From Alphaproteobacteria bacterium (GTDB lineage: Bacteria; Pseudomonadota; Alphaproteobacteria; Micropepsales; Micropepsaceae), in the NCBI GenBank assembly GCA_017307355.1, contig JAFKFG010000020.1, positions 1-59,743 of the forward strand: a stretch of 59,743 bases of DNA, in the 5' to 3' direction. The notes beneath the pieces are model-generated. The model was given only the letters and a program-made list of their open reading frames with translations, did not search any database and was not told where the DNA came from. A program made the translations under genes and the position numbers. How positions within the stretch are numbered: position 1 is the stretch's first letter; each line of letters begins with the position of its first letter. Shown here piece after piece: positions 50,481-59,549 of this stretch.

Positions 50481-50729
50481 ATGACCCAGTCCCATACCGA
50501 AATCATCGATGTCCGAAGCCTGGTGCCCGCCCAGCGTCACGCCAAGATTTTCAACTTGGTGGACGCCCTGAAGCCGGGAGCATCCTTCATCCTGGTCAAC
50601 GACCACGATCCCAAGCCGCTCTATTACCAGCTCGAGGCAGAGCATCCCGGACAGCTTTCCTGGATCTATGTCCAGCAGGGACCCGATGTGTGGCGGGTGG
50701 AGATCGGCAGGCTCGCGAAAGCAGCTTGA
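50481..50729 (+). CDS. DUF2249 protein, copy 2
   Basis: An 82-aa DUF2249 protein almost identical to copy 1 (8 differences in 82 residues). AAGGAAAA precedes the ATG at 50481. Homology with the first locus continues through the intergenic hairpin into the start of the membrane gene, showing a segmental duplication. It looks intact and carries its own NsrR-like operator, so it is probably expressed. Confidence 0.85.
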   Translation: MTQSHTEIIDVRSLVPAQRHAKIFNLVDALKPGASFILVNDHDPKPLYYQLEAEHPGQLSWIYVQQGPDVWRVEIGRLAKAA

Positions 50730-50738
50730 TTTGGACTG

Positions 50739-50759
50739 GCGGCGCCCTTGGGGCGCCGC
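50739..50759 (+). repeat. Intercistronic hairpin after DUF2249 copy 2
   Basis: GCGGCGCCC and its complement flank TTG: a 9-bp stem matching in place the longer hairpin after copy 1. Retention of pairing despite changed bases hints at selection on the structure. Confidence 0.55.
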
Positions 50760-50780
50760 TATGCCTTGGGAGATGTCCTC

Positions 50781-50820
50781 ATGCCCGGCGCAAGCCTTTC
50801 GCGCTGGACCTTGTCCTTTT
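50781..50820 (+). pseudogene. Truncated start of the membrane-protein gene
   Basis: From the ATG at 50781 the frame reads MPGASLSRWTLSF, matching MLGTTLSRWTMSYF at the start of the gene at 33370. The upstream spacer and GGGAG site are also conserved. Similarity ends near 50820, 25 bp before the end of the convergent oxidoreductase gene. The rest of the gene, about 1.3 kb, is missing, so this is a remnant left by an insertion or deletion. Confidence 0.75.
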
Positions 50821-50844
50821 GCAGGACGACCAAGAGGATTCCCG

Positions 50845-52773
50845 CTATGCGAGCAGCTCCTTGGTCGCCCTGAACGCCTGTTCAATAGCGTAATTCGTTT
50901 CCGCATCCTCGCCGGAATCGGTATTGGCGATCGCTATGCTTCCGAATTTCTGCCGCGCCACGACATTGAAACGTTGATCTTCGGGCACATCACCGTCCCA
51001 GAGTGGCATGTGGAAGTAGGTGTACCCGTGCGGCCAACGGTTAATGGTGATTGCCTCGATATCCCGCTTTGCATCGAAGCCGCCAGCTCCATACATGCGG
51101 CCCAGCTGGTCCCGTACCTTTTCCTCGAATGTCGAGAAATGCGTCGCATAGAGCTCGTACCGACCCGCCCGGTGCTGATCGCGTGCCGACTTACCCGGCG
51201 CGCATGGGGTGCGAACAAGATGGAGTACACAACTCTGGTCCGTACTGTCAGTGAAGTGGTAATCGCCCATACTCACCGGGAAATCCATCGTCACTTCGCT
51301 GAAATAAGCACCCGGACAATAAGTGTATCCGACCCCCAAAGACTTCAGGGCTTTCCAGTTTCGAATATGAACGCTGCCATACACAAGCGGCACTTTGACG
51401 TTGGAGTGCATTGCGGCTTTTTGCTTTTCCGGCAACTCGGGGCAGAGGTACGGAATGATCATGTGCCAACATGCCAAGATGGTCTGTTTTGCTCGGACCC
51501 TGAAGGCTTTGCCTTCATGCATGTAGGTTAGCTCGGCGCCGCCATCCGTATTGCGGGCCCTCACGACCGTGCTGTTCAACCTGATGCGCACCCGGTTATC
51601 CGGCTTGTCGAGAGCCGGATAGTCGAATTTGGCAGTGACGATATCGACCATATCGTTCCCCGGGGCCGAACCTGGAATGAGTTGGCGAACCAGCAGACGA
51701 GCGATGGAGGCATTTCCGTCCGGGAAATGATAAATATAGGGCTCGCCTCGACCCCGGCGCTGCGGAAAACCCATGCCCTTCATGAGACCGGGCGCGGACA
51801 TTTGCGCGCCGACCATCGCGTCAACGGCATCGATCCCCATACCATAGCCGCCGTGAGTTCGCTGTTGAAAAAACTTGATGACGTCCGGATGGACTTGGAC
51901 CGTCTTTCCGAGAAAGTCCGCGTAACTCACATGCCGAAGATAGGTGGTTTTTTCCTCGAGGCTCTTCCCCGGGAGATAGTCTTTCGTACCGGTTTGTAAG
52001 GCGATGACGTCCTTGCGCGCCTGATCCGCAAGCGGGGTACGGCCTAAAAAATCGGCATATTTGGCGATATCGATCTGCTGCCCAAACGAAACCCCATTAT
52101 CCGGTGGAATGGAATGATCAGGAACCAATGCATCGCGGCCAAAGGTTTCCCGGTCGAAATACACAGCATTCGCGAGCCCGTGCCTTGCGCGGAAGCCTTG
52201 ATCGAAGAACTCGTGAAAGCGTTCAGTCCTGATGCCAATATCGTCCAAAAGCCCCTTTGCGATGGCGCTGTATCCACCCAGACCTTCGATCGCCTGGGTG
52301 CCGCCATAGCCGATTAACAGACGCCCATTTGGGCGAAATTCGTTCCGCTTGGCGTGGCCGCCAAAGTCATCATGGTTCTCAATGATCAGGATACGGGCGT
52401 TGGGGCGTTCTTTAAGATAAAAATGAGCGCTGGATAGACCACTGATCCCGGCGCCGACGATCACGAGATCATAAGCCTCGCCTGTGTCGGTGGCTGACTG
52501 CTTCACCCAGATCTCGCCATCTCGAAGTGCGTGGCCTGCCGGATAGGAACCAGGATGGCTTCCCCGCATCCCGCTCAGTGCCGGCGGATAATATCGCGGA
52601 TCCTTCTCGGAAATTCCCAGAGCTTGAAATGCCGTCTTGGTCGTATCGTCCGGATTGTCCAGCGCTTGTGCCTTCAGCGGTTCGTCCGCCAAGGCCATGG
52701 CCCCAGCGGTGGCCGCAAGACCATGGAGAAAGTCTTTTCTCGTGATACCGTCTTTATCCTGATCAGCGGCCAT
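50845..52773 (-). CDS. FAD-dependent oxidoreductase, spermidine-dehydrogenase-like, copy 1
   Basis: A 642-aa flavoprotein. The N-terminal leader (ITRKDFLHGLAATAGAMALA) resembles a Tat-like signal with one arginine changed to lysine. The FAD-binding motif LVIVGAGISGLSSAHFYLKE is near residue 105, followed by ENHDDFGGHAKRNEF, the second part of the dinucleotide fold seen in spermidine dehydrogenase-like proteins. The rest matches the paralogue at 55074-57050. It probably oxidises an amine or related substrate at the periplasmic face; the substrate is unproven. The start at 52773 gives the compact leader; an ATG 11 codons earlier is possible. Confidence 0.75.
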   Translation of the reverse strand: MAADQDKDGITRKDFLHGLAATAGAMALADEPLKAQALDNPDDTTKTAFQALGISEKDPRYYPPALSGMRGSHPGSYPAGHALRDGEIWVKQSATDTGEAYDLVIVGAGISGLSSAHFYLKERPNARILIIENHDDFGGHAKRNEFRPNGRLLIGYGGTQAIEGLGGYSAIAKGLLDDIGIRTERFHEFFDQGFRARHGLANAVYFDRETFGRDALVPDHSIPPDNGVSFGQQIDIAKYADFLGRTPLADQARKDVIALQTGTKDYLPGKSLEEKTTYLRHVSYADFLGKTVQVHPDVIKFFQQRTHGGYGMGIDAVDAMVGAQMSAPGLMKGMGFPQRRGRGEPYIYHFPDGNASIARLLVRQLIPGSAPGNDMVDIVTAKFDYPALDKPDNRVRIRLNSTVVRARNTDGGAELTYMHEGKAFRVRAKQTILACWHMIIPYLCPELPEKQKAAMHSNVKVPLVYGSVHIRNWKALKSLGVGYTYCPGAYFSEVTMDFPVSMGDYHFTDSTDQSCVLHLVRTPCAPGKSARDQHRAGRYELYATHFSTFEEKVRDQLGRMYGAGGFDAKRDIEAITINRWPHGYTYFHMPLWDGDVPEDQRFNVVARQKFGSIAIANTDSGEDAETNYAIEQAFRATKELLA

Positions 52774-52817
52774 CGAATTCCACCCTTCCTCCCCGAGCTC
52801 CGGCACGTCCTTCGGGT

Positions 52818-54506
52818 TCAGGCCTGATAAACCGTCTTTCCACCTGTCACGGTCCGGGCGATTTTGATGTCCTTGATCTTCTCGGGATCAATCGTGTGCG
52901 GATCTTCCGCCAAAATGACATAGTCCGCCAACTTGCCGGCGGTAATAGAGCCCTTAATATTCTCTTCGTGACTATTGTAAGCGCCATTGATGGTGTTTAC
53001 GCGCAGTGCTTCGTCGACGGTGATCTTCTGGTTGGCGCCCCAAGTTTCGCCATTCCAGCCATGGCGCGTTACCATGCCTTGTATGCCCATAAGCGGATCA
53101 AACGGGCCGGGGCTGAAATCCGACCCTGCCGCGGCTCGAACCCCAGCATCAAGCAACGTACGATAGGCCATCATGTGCTTCATCATGTCTTCGCCGTAAA
53201 AATGGAACTTGTCGGCGTTGTAATATGCGTAGGTCGTGAAAAGAGCCGGAACGACGTTTAGCGCCTTGATGCGCGCAAGAAGATTGTCGTTTATGAGGCT
53301 GCAGTGCGTGATTTTAGGCCGTGCATCAGGGCGCGGGAATGCTTTCAATGCATTCTCATAAGCCGTCAGCACATGATCGATGGCGACATCACCATTGGCG
53401 TGGCAGTTCATTTGGATGCCGGCTCGATTGACCTTGTCGGCCCAAGCGTCGAGATCTTCCTGCTTTTCCGTAAGATTACCTTGATAAGGCGGCGAGATGC
53501 CGATGTAGGGCCGGCTGATCGCCATGGTGCGCTCGGAGAAAGAGCCATCCACCGTATGCTCAGACGTGGCGCCGAAGCGGATCCATTCGTCACCAAATCC
53601 GGTCTCGATACCATTAGTGATCATGGCATCCAGCATCGCCCCGGCGGTCTCGAAGCTGACCCGATGAAGCAAATCTCCTCTTGCCCTTACCTGCTGCAGA
53701 GCAAACAGGTCGCCACCCTGATGGTGCACTGAAGTGAGGCCGTATTTGACAAATTGCTTCGAAATGAATGCCAGGCCCTCGCGGTCTCGCTGTAGACGTT
53801 CTGCTGGACTGAATGTCTTGCGATCCCCCACCTTGGCGAAAACGACGCGGGCTCGGTCAGTGACGCGACCGTTTAGTTCGCCTTTTTCATCCTTGTCATA
53901 GGTGCCGCCGAAAGAATCGGGAGTGTTCTTCGTAAGTCCCGCCATCTGCAGGGCTTTGCTATTGTAATAGGAAGTATGGCCGCCCCTGTGATGGACGGCG
54001 ACAGGATGATCGGTGGAGACCTTGTCGAGATCGCGGACGTTAAGCTCGCGCTTGTCTTTCACCTTGGTATCGTCGAAGAAATAACCTTCGACCCAAGTAC
54101 CGGCCGGCAGCTGCGCCGCGCGCGCTTTCAACTTATCTATAATGCTCTGGATGGAGACGAATTCGACGACGTAAGGGTTCCCCACGATCACGTCGTAAAG
54201 CAGAATGTTGCCAGGTGCGTGGTTATGGCAGTCTATGAAGCCCGGCACGATGGTCATGCCTTTGGCATCGAACCGCTGGGTACTGCTGCCTGCTAAGCTG
54301 GTGATTTCATCATTCCTGCCCACCGCAACGAATTTGCCGTCCCGAATGGCGAAAGCGTCCGCGCGAGGCATGGCGTTGTCGATAGTATAGACCTTGGCGT
54401 TGGTGACGATCAGATCAGGCGTCTCCGCCGCCCACGCTCGTGTCCAGGCAGATGCGCCCAGCAATGATGCCGCGCCGAGAAATCCTCTTCTGCTTAATTG
54501 CACCAC
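52818..54506 (-). CDS. Exported amidohydrolase, YtcJ-like
   Basis: A 562-aa metal-dependent hydrolase with a Tat signal (MVQLSRRGFLGAASLLGASA). The metal ligands are in GFIDCHNHAPG (HxH), then a histidine in NCHANGDVAIDH, another in ITHCSLIND, and the catalytic aspartate in AAGSDFSPGPFDPL. YtcJ-type enzymes hydrolyse amide or cyclic C-N bonds of unknown natural substrates. It lies upstream of oxidoreductase copy 1 with a gap of only 44 bp, suggesting a shared pathway in the periplasm. Confidence 0.85.
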   Translation of the reverse strand: MVQLSRRGFLGAASLLGASAWTRAWAAETPDLIVTNAKVYTIDNAMPRADAFAIRDGKFVAVGRNDEITSLAGSSTQRFDAKGMTIVPGFIDCHNHAPGNILLYDVIVGNPYVVEFVSIQSIIDKLKARAAQLPAGTWVEGYFFDDTKVKDKRELNVRDLDKVSTDHPVAVHHRGGHTSYYNSKALQMAGLTKNTPDSFGGTYDKDEKGELNGRVTDRARVVFAKVGDRKTFSPAERLQRDREGLAFISKQFVKYGLTSVHHQGGDLFALQQVRARGDLLHRVSFETAGAMLDAMITNGIETGFGDEWIRFGATSEHTVDGSFSERTMAISRPYIGISPPYQGNLTEKQEDLDAWADKVNRAGIQMNCHANGDVAIDHVLTAYENALKAFPRPDARPKITHCSLINDNLLARIKALNVVPALFTTYAYYNADKFHFYGEDMMKHMMAYRTLLDAGVRAAAGSDFSPGPFDPLMGIQGMVTRHGWNGETWGANQKITVDEALRVNTINGAYNSHEENIKGSITAGKLADYVILAEDPHTIDPEKIKDIKIARTVTGGKTVYQA

Positions 54507-54559
54507 TTTCCCACCCCCTATTTGAAGCGCTGTCCATTGCGCCGAATCCTCCCGAAAAG

Positions 54560-54587
54560 GTGCCCCCCTTCAAATGGAGGGGGGCAC
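54560..54587 (-). terminator. Probable intrinsic terminator before the amidohydrolase gene
   Basis: GTGCCCCCCT and its exact complement form a 10-bp stem over an 8-nt loop; on the reverse strand CTTTTC follows. It would end transcripts coming from oxidoreductase copy 2 and the permease remnant. The T-run is short, so strength is uncertain. The rest of the 278-bp gap shows no gene. Confidence 0.5.
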
Positions 54588-54784
54588 AGTCAAGGGGAAC
54601 CGAGCGTGGGAGGAACGCGCGGCTTGCGCCGTCAAGCGCACAGGAGAGAAGCGCGACCCTCCTCCTCCAGTTAAGACAATCATAAGTCATGTGTGATCAC
54701 AATATGATTTTTCATTACGAGAATGTCCATCTCGTCGCCACTTTCGAGCATTCTCCGGCATTTTCCCAATAAGTTGCTGTGATA

Positions 54785-55057
54785 TCAGAATGGATCACCG
54801 CGGCGCTTGCGCACGACAAAATAGAAGCCGTTAAGGATCCCGATCAGGCCAACAGTGGTGATTGGTTGGCTCTGCAACTCCGGTATGGCCGGTCCAATTG
54901 CAGCAATCGCGGCGCTGCTCCCCACAAAGAGGCCAGCGCCTATGATCCCGCCGATAGAAATCATCGCGACATGCCGCGAATGAAGAGTCCGCCCAAAGCC
55001 GGTCGCTAAGCCATTGTCGCGACCGCCATCTGCGTCGGCATGGAGTTGATTGAGCAT
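54785..55057 (-). pseudogene. Internally deleted amino-acid permease remnant
   Basis: A 90-codon frame. Its first 57 residues match the start of GabP/AAT-type amino-acid permeases (LHSRHVAMISIGGIIGAGLF, then VGSSAAIAAIGPA). From about residue 58 it jumps to a short sequence resembling a permease C-terminus (TTVGLIGILNGFYFVVRKRR). About 380 residues expected in between are missing, so it cannot be a working transporter. It sits just after oxidoreductase copy 2, which suggests the locus once imported an amine or amino acid. Confidence 0.7.
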
Positions 55058-55073
55058 CCCGTGAGTAGCTGGA

Positions 55074-57050
55074 TTATCGATTGGTGGCGTCGGCCACACT
55101 CAGGGCCTCGGTGACCGCCCGATATCCCTGGTCAATCGCAATGTTGCTGTATGCATGCCCGTCCGCATCGGAATTCGCGATGAATATCCGACCGAATGGC
55201 TGGCGCCCAATGACGCATGGCCGTTCGGAGGCAGGCCGGCCTAAGGGCTCGAACAGCTGATTGTACTCATAGGCATAGCCGTGGGGCCACCTGTTCACGG
55301 CGATGGCCTGTATGTCTCTCGCAGCGTCAAATCCGCCGGCTTCCAGAGCACGCTGCAACTGATCCCTGATCTCCTTCTCAAACGTCGCAAACGGAGTCGA
55401 ATAGAGCTCCCAACGGCCAGCCCGGAACTGTTCTTTGGCGGAGAGGCCGGGTTTGCAGGGCGTCCGCAAGAGGTGAAGGACGCACGGCTCCTCTGGTGAG
55501 GCGGGAAACTTGTAGCTCCCCATCGAGACGGGAAAATCGAGCGTGATGGTAGAAAAATATCCGCCTGGCGAATGGATGTTGTGGACCCCTAGCTTCTTGA
55601 ATGCGGTCCAGTTGCGGATCTGAACGTTGGTATACACGAGGGGCTGCTTCACGGCATAGGCAAGCGCCTCTTTCTGGGTTTCCGGCATCTCCGGACACAG
55701 ATAAGGCACCATGCAGTTGTAGCATGCCATCACGCATGTACCGCCGCGCACCAGGTACGACTTGCCAGCGCGGACGTAGGTGACTTCCACGGACGTTGCA
55801 GATTTCGGACCTCCGATGTGCTTGGCCGCAACGACCGTGCTGTTCAGGCGAATTCGCACCTTGTTGTTTTCTGCATCCAGCGCCGGGTAGTTCGCTTTCG
55901 CGGTTACCACGTCCTCCATGCTGTTGCCGGGCATCGCGGCTGGGATGAGCGCCCGCACAAGCAACCGCGCGATTGATGCATTTCCATCCGGAAAATGGAA
56001 AATATAGGGTTCTTCCTCTCCCCCGCCCCCGCGCCGCCGCTCGGGCAACGTCATGCCCTTGAAGCCAGGATAGCCCATCCCGCGGCAATTCTCGGCCGAT
56101 ACCGCATCGATGCCGACGCAATACAGGTCGTGCGGCATTTTTTGAAAAATCTTGGGCACGTCCGGATGGACTTTTGCCCGGTTGAGCAGGAAGTCCTTGT
56201 AGCTCATTTTCAAAAGCGCATCGCGCTTCTGATCCACCGGAATGTCCGCCAGGTAATCTGTTGCGGAATCGCGCAGCCGAATGAGGTCCACCCGAGCTGC
56301 ATCGGCAATCGGCATCTGATTGATATATTCTGTGGACATGAACTGGCGGATATTGGCTATCGGGAGCTCGCCAGGCCCTGCGATCAGCCTGTCGGACCCG
56401 AATGTCTCCTTGTCGAAGAAGATGGCGGGCGCAAGCTTCAGTGAATCGAAGAGTTTCTGGTCGTAGTATTTGTAAAAACGCTGAGTGTCGATGCCGATAT
56501 CCTTCAGCAGTGCTTTCGAGACGTCACTGTATCGACCTGGCGCCTCGATTGACTGGGTACCGCCATAGCCAAGCAGCAACCGGTCCCCAACTTTGAATTC
56601 GTTACGCTTTGCATGCCCGCCGAAGTCATCGTGATTGTCGAGCACCAGAATACGAGCATCCGGCTTCTGCTTGCGATAAAAATAGGCGGCAGCGAGACCA
56701 CTTAGCCCGCCTCCGACGACCACCAAATCATATTGCTCCCGCGTATCCAGCGGCCGCTCAGTCTCATGCCAACTTTTGTCGTCGCGAACATGATGGGCAA
56801 TTTCGAAAGAGCCCGGATGACTACCTCGCATTCCATGCAAAGCTGGCGGGTAATATCGACGATCGTTTTGCGTTAGACCGTCCTTCAAGAGAGGGTCGAT
56901 CGGCGATGCGTCCGGACCTGCATCTTGAGCGAATGCCTCGTGGACTGGACACAACGAGGCCCCAATGGTGATTGCAACTCCGTTCATGAAGTCTCGGCGG
57001 TCTATCAGACGTTCATCACGCTTTGACGTGGGCACATTGTCGTCAGCCAT
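55074..57050 (-). CDS. FAD-dependent oxidoreductase, spermidine-dehydrogenase-like, copy 2
   Basis: A 658-aa flavoprotein, clearly paralogous to 50845-52773. A leader with RLIDRRDFMNGVAITIGASL carries the twin-arginine motif intact. The FAD motif is LVVVGGGLSGLAAAYFYRKQ, followed by LDNHDDFGGHAKRNEF. Both copies share RYYPPAL.GMRGSHPGS and FHFPDGNASIARLLVR. A cytochrome c gene lies 19 bp upstream in the same direction and may accept its electrons. The start at 57050 is chosen over one four codons earlier. The natural substrate is unknown. Confidence 0.75.
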   Translation of the reverse strand: MADDNVPTSKRDERLIDRRDFMNGVAITIGASLCPVHEAFAQDAGPDASPIDPLLKDGLTQNDRRYYPPALHGMRGSHPGSFEIAHHVRDDKSWHETERPLDTREQYDLVVVGGGLSGLAAAYFYRKQKPDARILVLDNHDDFGGHAKRNEFKVGDRLLLGYGGTQSIEAPGRYSDVSKALLKDIGIDTQRFYKYYDQKLFDSLKLAPAIFFDKETFGSDRLIAGPGELPIANIRQFMSTEYINQMPIADAARVDLIRLRDSATDYLADIPVDQKRDALLKMSYKDFLLNRAKVHPDVPKIFQKMPHDLYCVGIDAVSAENCRGMGYPGFKGMTLPERRRGGGGEEEPYIFHFPDGNASIARLLVRALIPAAMPGNSMEDVVTAKANYPALDAENNKVRIRLNSTVVAAKHIGGPKSATSVEVTYVRAGKSYLVRGGTCVMACYNCMVPYLCPEMPETQKEALAYAVKQPLVYTNVQIRNWTAFKKLGVHNIHSPGGYFSTITLDFPVSMGSYKFPASPEEPCVLHLLRTPCKPGLSAKEQFRAGRWELYSTPFATFEKEIRDQLQRALEAGGFDAARDIQAIAVNRWPHGYAYEYNQLFEPLGRPASERPCVIGRQPFGRIFIANSDADGHAYSNIAIDQGYRAVTEALSVADATNR

Positions 57051-57068
57051 CAGGGTCTCCACTCGGTG

Positions 57069-57521
57069 CTATTTTGGCGCGGCCCCTGTCGCTGGAGCTG
57101 CCGGAATGCTGTTTAGATCGTTCGCGGTGGCAACAGGCGGATTGGGTGCAGTGCCAGTATTCAGTTGCGTCAAATAGGCGACAATGCCCAGCACCTGTTG
57201 CTCAGTCAGCGCCCCCGGATCGTCCTGTGGCATAGTGCTGATAATGCGGCTGTAAAGGCGCCTGAGCGGCTGGCCCTGCCATTGGGACCAGAACGAATCG
57301 CTGTGCAGCGTTGGTCCGTGCTCGCCGCCGACTCCCTCGGACCCATGGCAGCCAGCACAAGTCTTGACGAAGGTGGCAGAGCCGGCAGAGGCGGTATCCA
57401 AAGCCTCCTGCGCAACTGCCGGCCCGATCGTTGCCAACAGCGGCGAGAGCAATAGCACCAAACCCAATGAAATGTGTGCCGACCGGAAGTTCTGGAAGCG
57501 CTCTTGAAGCATATAGATCAC
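57069..57521 (-). CDS. Periplasmic cytochrome c
   Basis: A 150-aa class I cytochrome c. The signal peptide core ISLGLVLLLSPLLATIGPA is cut near VAQEA. The heme motif is CAGCH (KTCAGCHGSEGVGGEHGP) and a methionine ligand candidate is in ISTMPQDDPGALT. The C-terminal 30 residues are Ala/Pro-rich. It is the likely electron acceptor of the flavoprotein encoded 19 bp downstream. Confidence 0.88.
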   Translation of the reverse strand: MIYMLQERFQNFRSAHISLGLVLLLSPLLATIGPAVAQEALDTASAGSATFVKTCAGCHGSEGVGGEHGPTLHSDSFWSQWQGQPLRRLYSRIISTMPQDDPGALTEQQVLGIVAYLTQLNTGTAPNPPVATANDLNSIPAAPATGAAPK

Positions 57522-57563
57522 ATGTACAGCAAAAGCGTCAGTGGCTGCCGTTCACGACCGGTA

Positions 57564-57590
57564 AGTCCCTCCGGTCGCACCGGAGGGACT
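57564..57590 (-). terminator. Hairpin after the TonB-receptor frame
   Basis: AGTCCCTCCGGT and its exact complement flank a 3-nt loop, a 12-bp perfect stem starting 6 nt past the reverse-strand stop at 57597. No real T-tract follows (ACTTACC), so termination may be weak or factor-dependent. Confidence 0.45.
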
Positions 57591-57596
57591 CGAGGT

Positions 57597-59549
57597 TCAA
57601 AATCTATCAGAGATTGTAATTCCGATCGTCCGCGGCCTGACGAAGCCCTCCGTGAACAATGAGCTGTGTCGCACGTGATCCACGGAATTCGGCGAGTTGA
57701 AATTCAGAAGGTTGTTCGCGAAGAGCGATACATCCCAGGTATCAACTCTGACGCCCACACGGGCGTCCAAGAGGCCTTGTGAAGTCGGCGGCACACTCAA
57801 AGGATCGTATGACGGGCTACCGCGCAGATACGACCCCACGAAGTAGGGTTTGCTCTGCCACGTGAAGTCGCCACGGACGTAGGGCGACCATTCTGCGTCC
57901 ACCGGGATGGTATATTCGCCAGAGAAAACGGCCGTATAGGGCGAACCTGCACCAGGAACAGTTTGCCCCTTAACGAAGGCGGGCGTGGTGACATCAAAGT
58001 GAACCTGATTGTAACCGAAAGCGGCCGACAGGCTGAGGCCGGGCGCCGGCCTCGCCGAAATCGCAACGTCCACACCTTTCGATGTCGCCGAACCTTCATT
58101 CGCGACGGTGTTGTAGCCGCAATCCGGCAAGCCGATATTCGTCTGGATTTTGTTCCAGTGTATCAGATAGGCGCTGCTATCGAGACTTAACGCGCCGTCA
58201 TAGAAGCTATTCTTTGACCCCAGTTCATAGCTCCATACCGTGTCGGAGTGATAAGATGTGGGCGACACAGCATTGCCGTTGGCATCTTTAAACCCGAAAG
58301 CGATCAGCTGTGCGTCGCAGGCCGCAGGAAGTCGGACTTGGGCGCCACCCGGGCGGAAGCCGCGAGACACCGACGCATAAAACAGATCAGCGTCATCCGC
58401 TTGCCAACTGACACCAAACTTCGGGGTAAAAACGAGTTCGTTATCCTTGAGTTGGGCAGTTGCGTATTGGGGATCAAAGGGCGGCTGGCCGGGTGTGCAA
58501 CCGCCAGCCAGAGGACAGGCCGCTCCGTACGGGCCGTTCAAATTGTTTTCCGGTCCGTCCTGCGTGGTAAAGACCGACAACATGTTCTGTGAAAGACGCC
58601 CGCCGACCGTCAAAGTAACGCTCGGGATAATCTTATAGTCCACCTGCGCAAATCCGGCCAACTGCGCTTCATTCGCGCGGCTGAGCGAAACGTAGGTCGC
58701 GCCGTTTGCCAAACTGGGAACGCCGAAATTGTTCAAAAAAGCACTGGTGCCGGGAAACGGATCATCCCCCGCGCAAACGCCGAAAAAACAGGGCGCGAGC
58801 TGCAGGAAGTTGTCCCCCTCAACCTCGAAGGAGCGTTGATAGTCCTTGCTGTAGAAGACGCCTGCAACCCAATGGAAGGGCGAGTCCTGGTCCAATGACT
58901 GGACCCGGATTTCTTGGGTGTAGTTTTCCGACTGATCGGTCAACTCGTCATACCCCTTGTCCCCTGGCCGGGGGACTTTCGCGCCGAGGTATGGGAACAA
59001 GTATCCGGTGGTGACGTCGTTCCAGCTCAGATGCCGGTGATTGAGGTAGGACGTTGTCGAAATGACTTCGATGTCGCCATTCACCCAATCAACATTGACA
59101 TAGGGCACAAACATATTGTTGTGCCCCTTGTTCAGGTTTGGCGCGGTTTCTGCGACGTGCAGTGCGTCGGCTGGACCCGCAATGAACACCGGTACTTGGA
59201 AGACGCCGGCATCTGCGTTTGTGAGATTGGCCCAGACGGTGTTTATGCTGTCATGCACGTAGGTGTTGAGGTAGCAGCTCAGGCGCGCGGTGCCGGGGCC
59301 TGAGGCGTTCACCGTGAAATTGGTCAGGAGGTGGCGCGTCATCTGGGTGCTGGTGCGTGCGTTCAGCGCGGCGAGGATCGCGTCCCTGCCGGCCAGGGCC
59401 TTGCCTTGCCGATGCCACACGCCCGCCGGGGCGTACTGGGCGGCCACCTCGTCGTATCGGCGTTCATCCACGCCGCCATACATGCGTGTCACTGCGCGCT
59501 CGCAGTCCCACTCCATGGCGCGCCTGCGGTCAGGAGGCATGTCGTCCAT
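57597..59549 (-). CDS. Chimeric frame: NTF2-like N-terminus joined to a TonB-dependent receptor barrel
   Basis: A 650-codon open frame. Residues 1-92 or so are the start of an NTF2/SnoaL-like domain (WDCERAVTRMYGGVDERRYD, then GRDAILAALNAR), cut before the domain's end. From about residue 95 the sequence becomes the barrel of a TonB-dependent receptor (GVFYSKDYQRSF, GGRLSQNMLSVF, a C-terminal IGITISDRF). The receptor's signal peptide, TonB box and plug domain are missing, so it cannot be exported as a working receptor. GC content rises by eye on the N-terminal side of the junction near 59260. It is either a deletion fusion, hence a pseudogene, or an assembly join. Confidence 0.6.
   Translation of the reverse strand: MDDMPPDRRRAMEWDCERAVTRMYGGVDERRYDEVAAQYAPAGVWHRQGKALAGRDAILAALNARTSTQMTRHLLTNFTVNASGPGTARLSCYLNTYVHDSINTVWANLTNADAGVFQVPVFIAGPADALHVAETAPNLNKGHNNMFVPYVNVDWVNGDIEVISTTSYLNHRHLSWNDVTTGYLFPYLGAKVPRPGDKGYDELTDQSENYTQEIRVQSLDQDSPFHWVAGVFYSKDYQRSFEVEGDNFLQLAPCFFGVCAGDDPFPGTSAFLNNFGVPSLANGATYVSLSRANEAQLAGFAQVDYKIIPSVTLTVGGRLSQNMLSVFTTQDGPENNLNGPYGAACPLAGGCTPGQPPFDPQYATAQLKDNELVFTPKFGVSWQADDADLFYASVSRGFRPGGAQVRLPAACDAQLIAFGFKDANGNAVSPTSYHSDTVWSYELGSKNSFYDGALSLDSSAYLIHWNKIQTNIGLPDCGYNTVANEGSATSKGVDVAISARPAPGLSLSAAFGYNQVHFDVTTPAFVKGQTVPGAGSPYTAVFSGEYTIPVDAEWSPYVRGDFTWQSKPYFVGSYLRGSPSYDPLSVPPTSQGLLDARVGVRVDTWDVSLFANNLLNFNSPNSVDHVRHSSLFTEGFVRPRTIGITISDRF

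Noticed and set aside
54692..54701. TGTGATCACA palindrome upstream of the amidohydrolase
   Set aside because: It resembles Crp half-sites but lacks the 6-bp spacer of real Crp sites and is a common chance palindrome.
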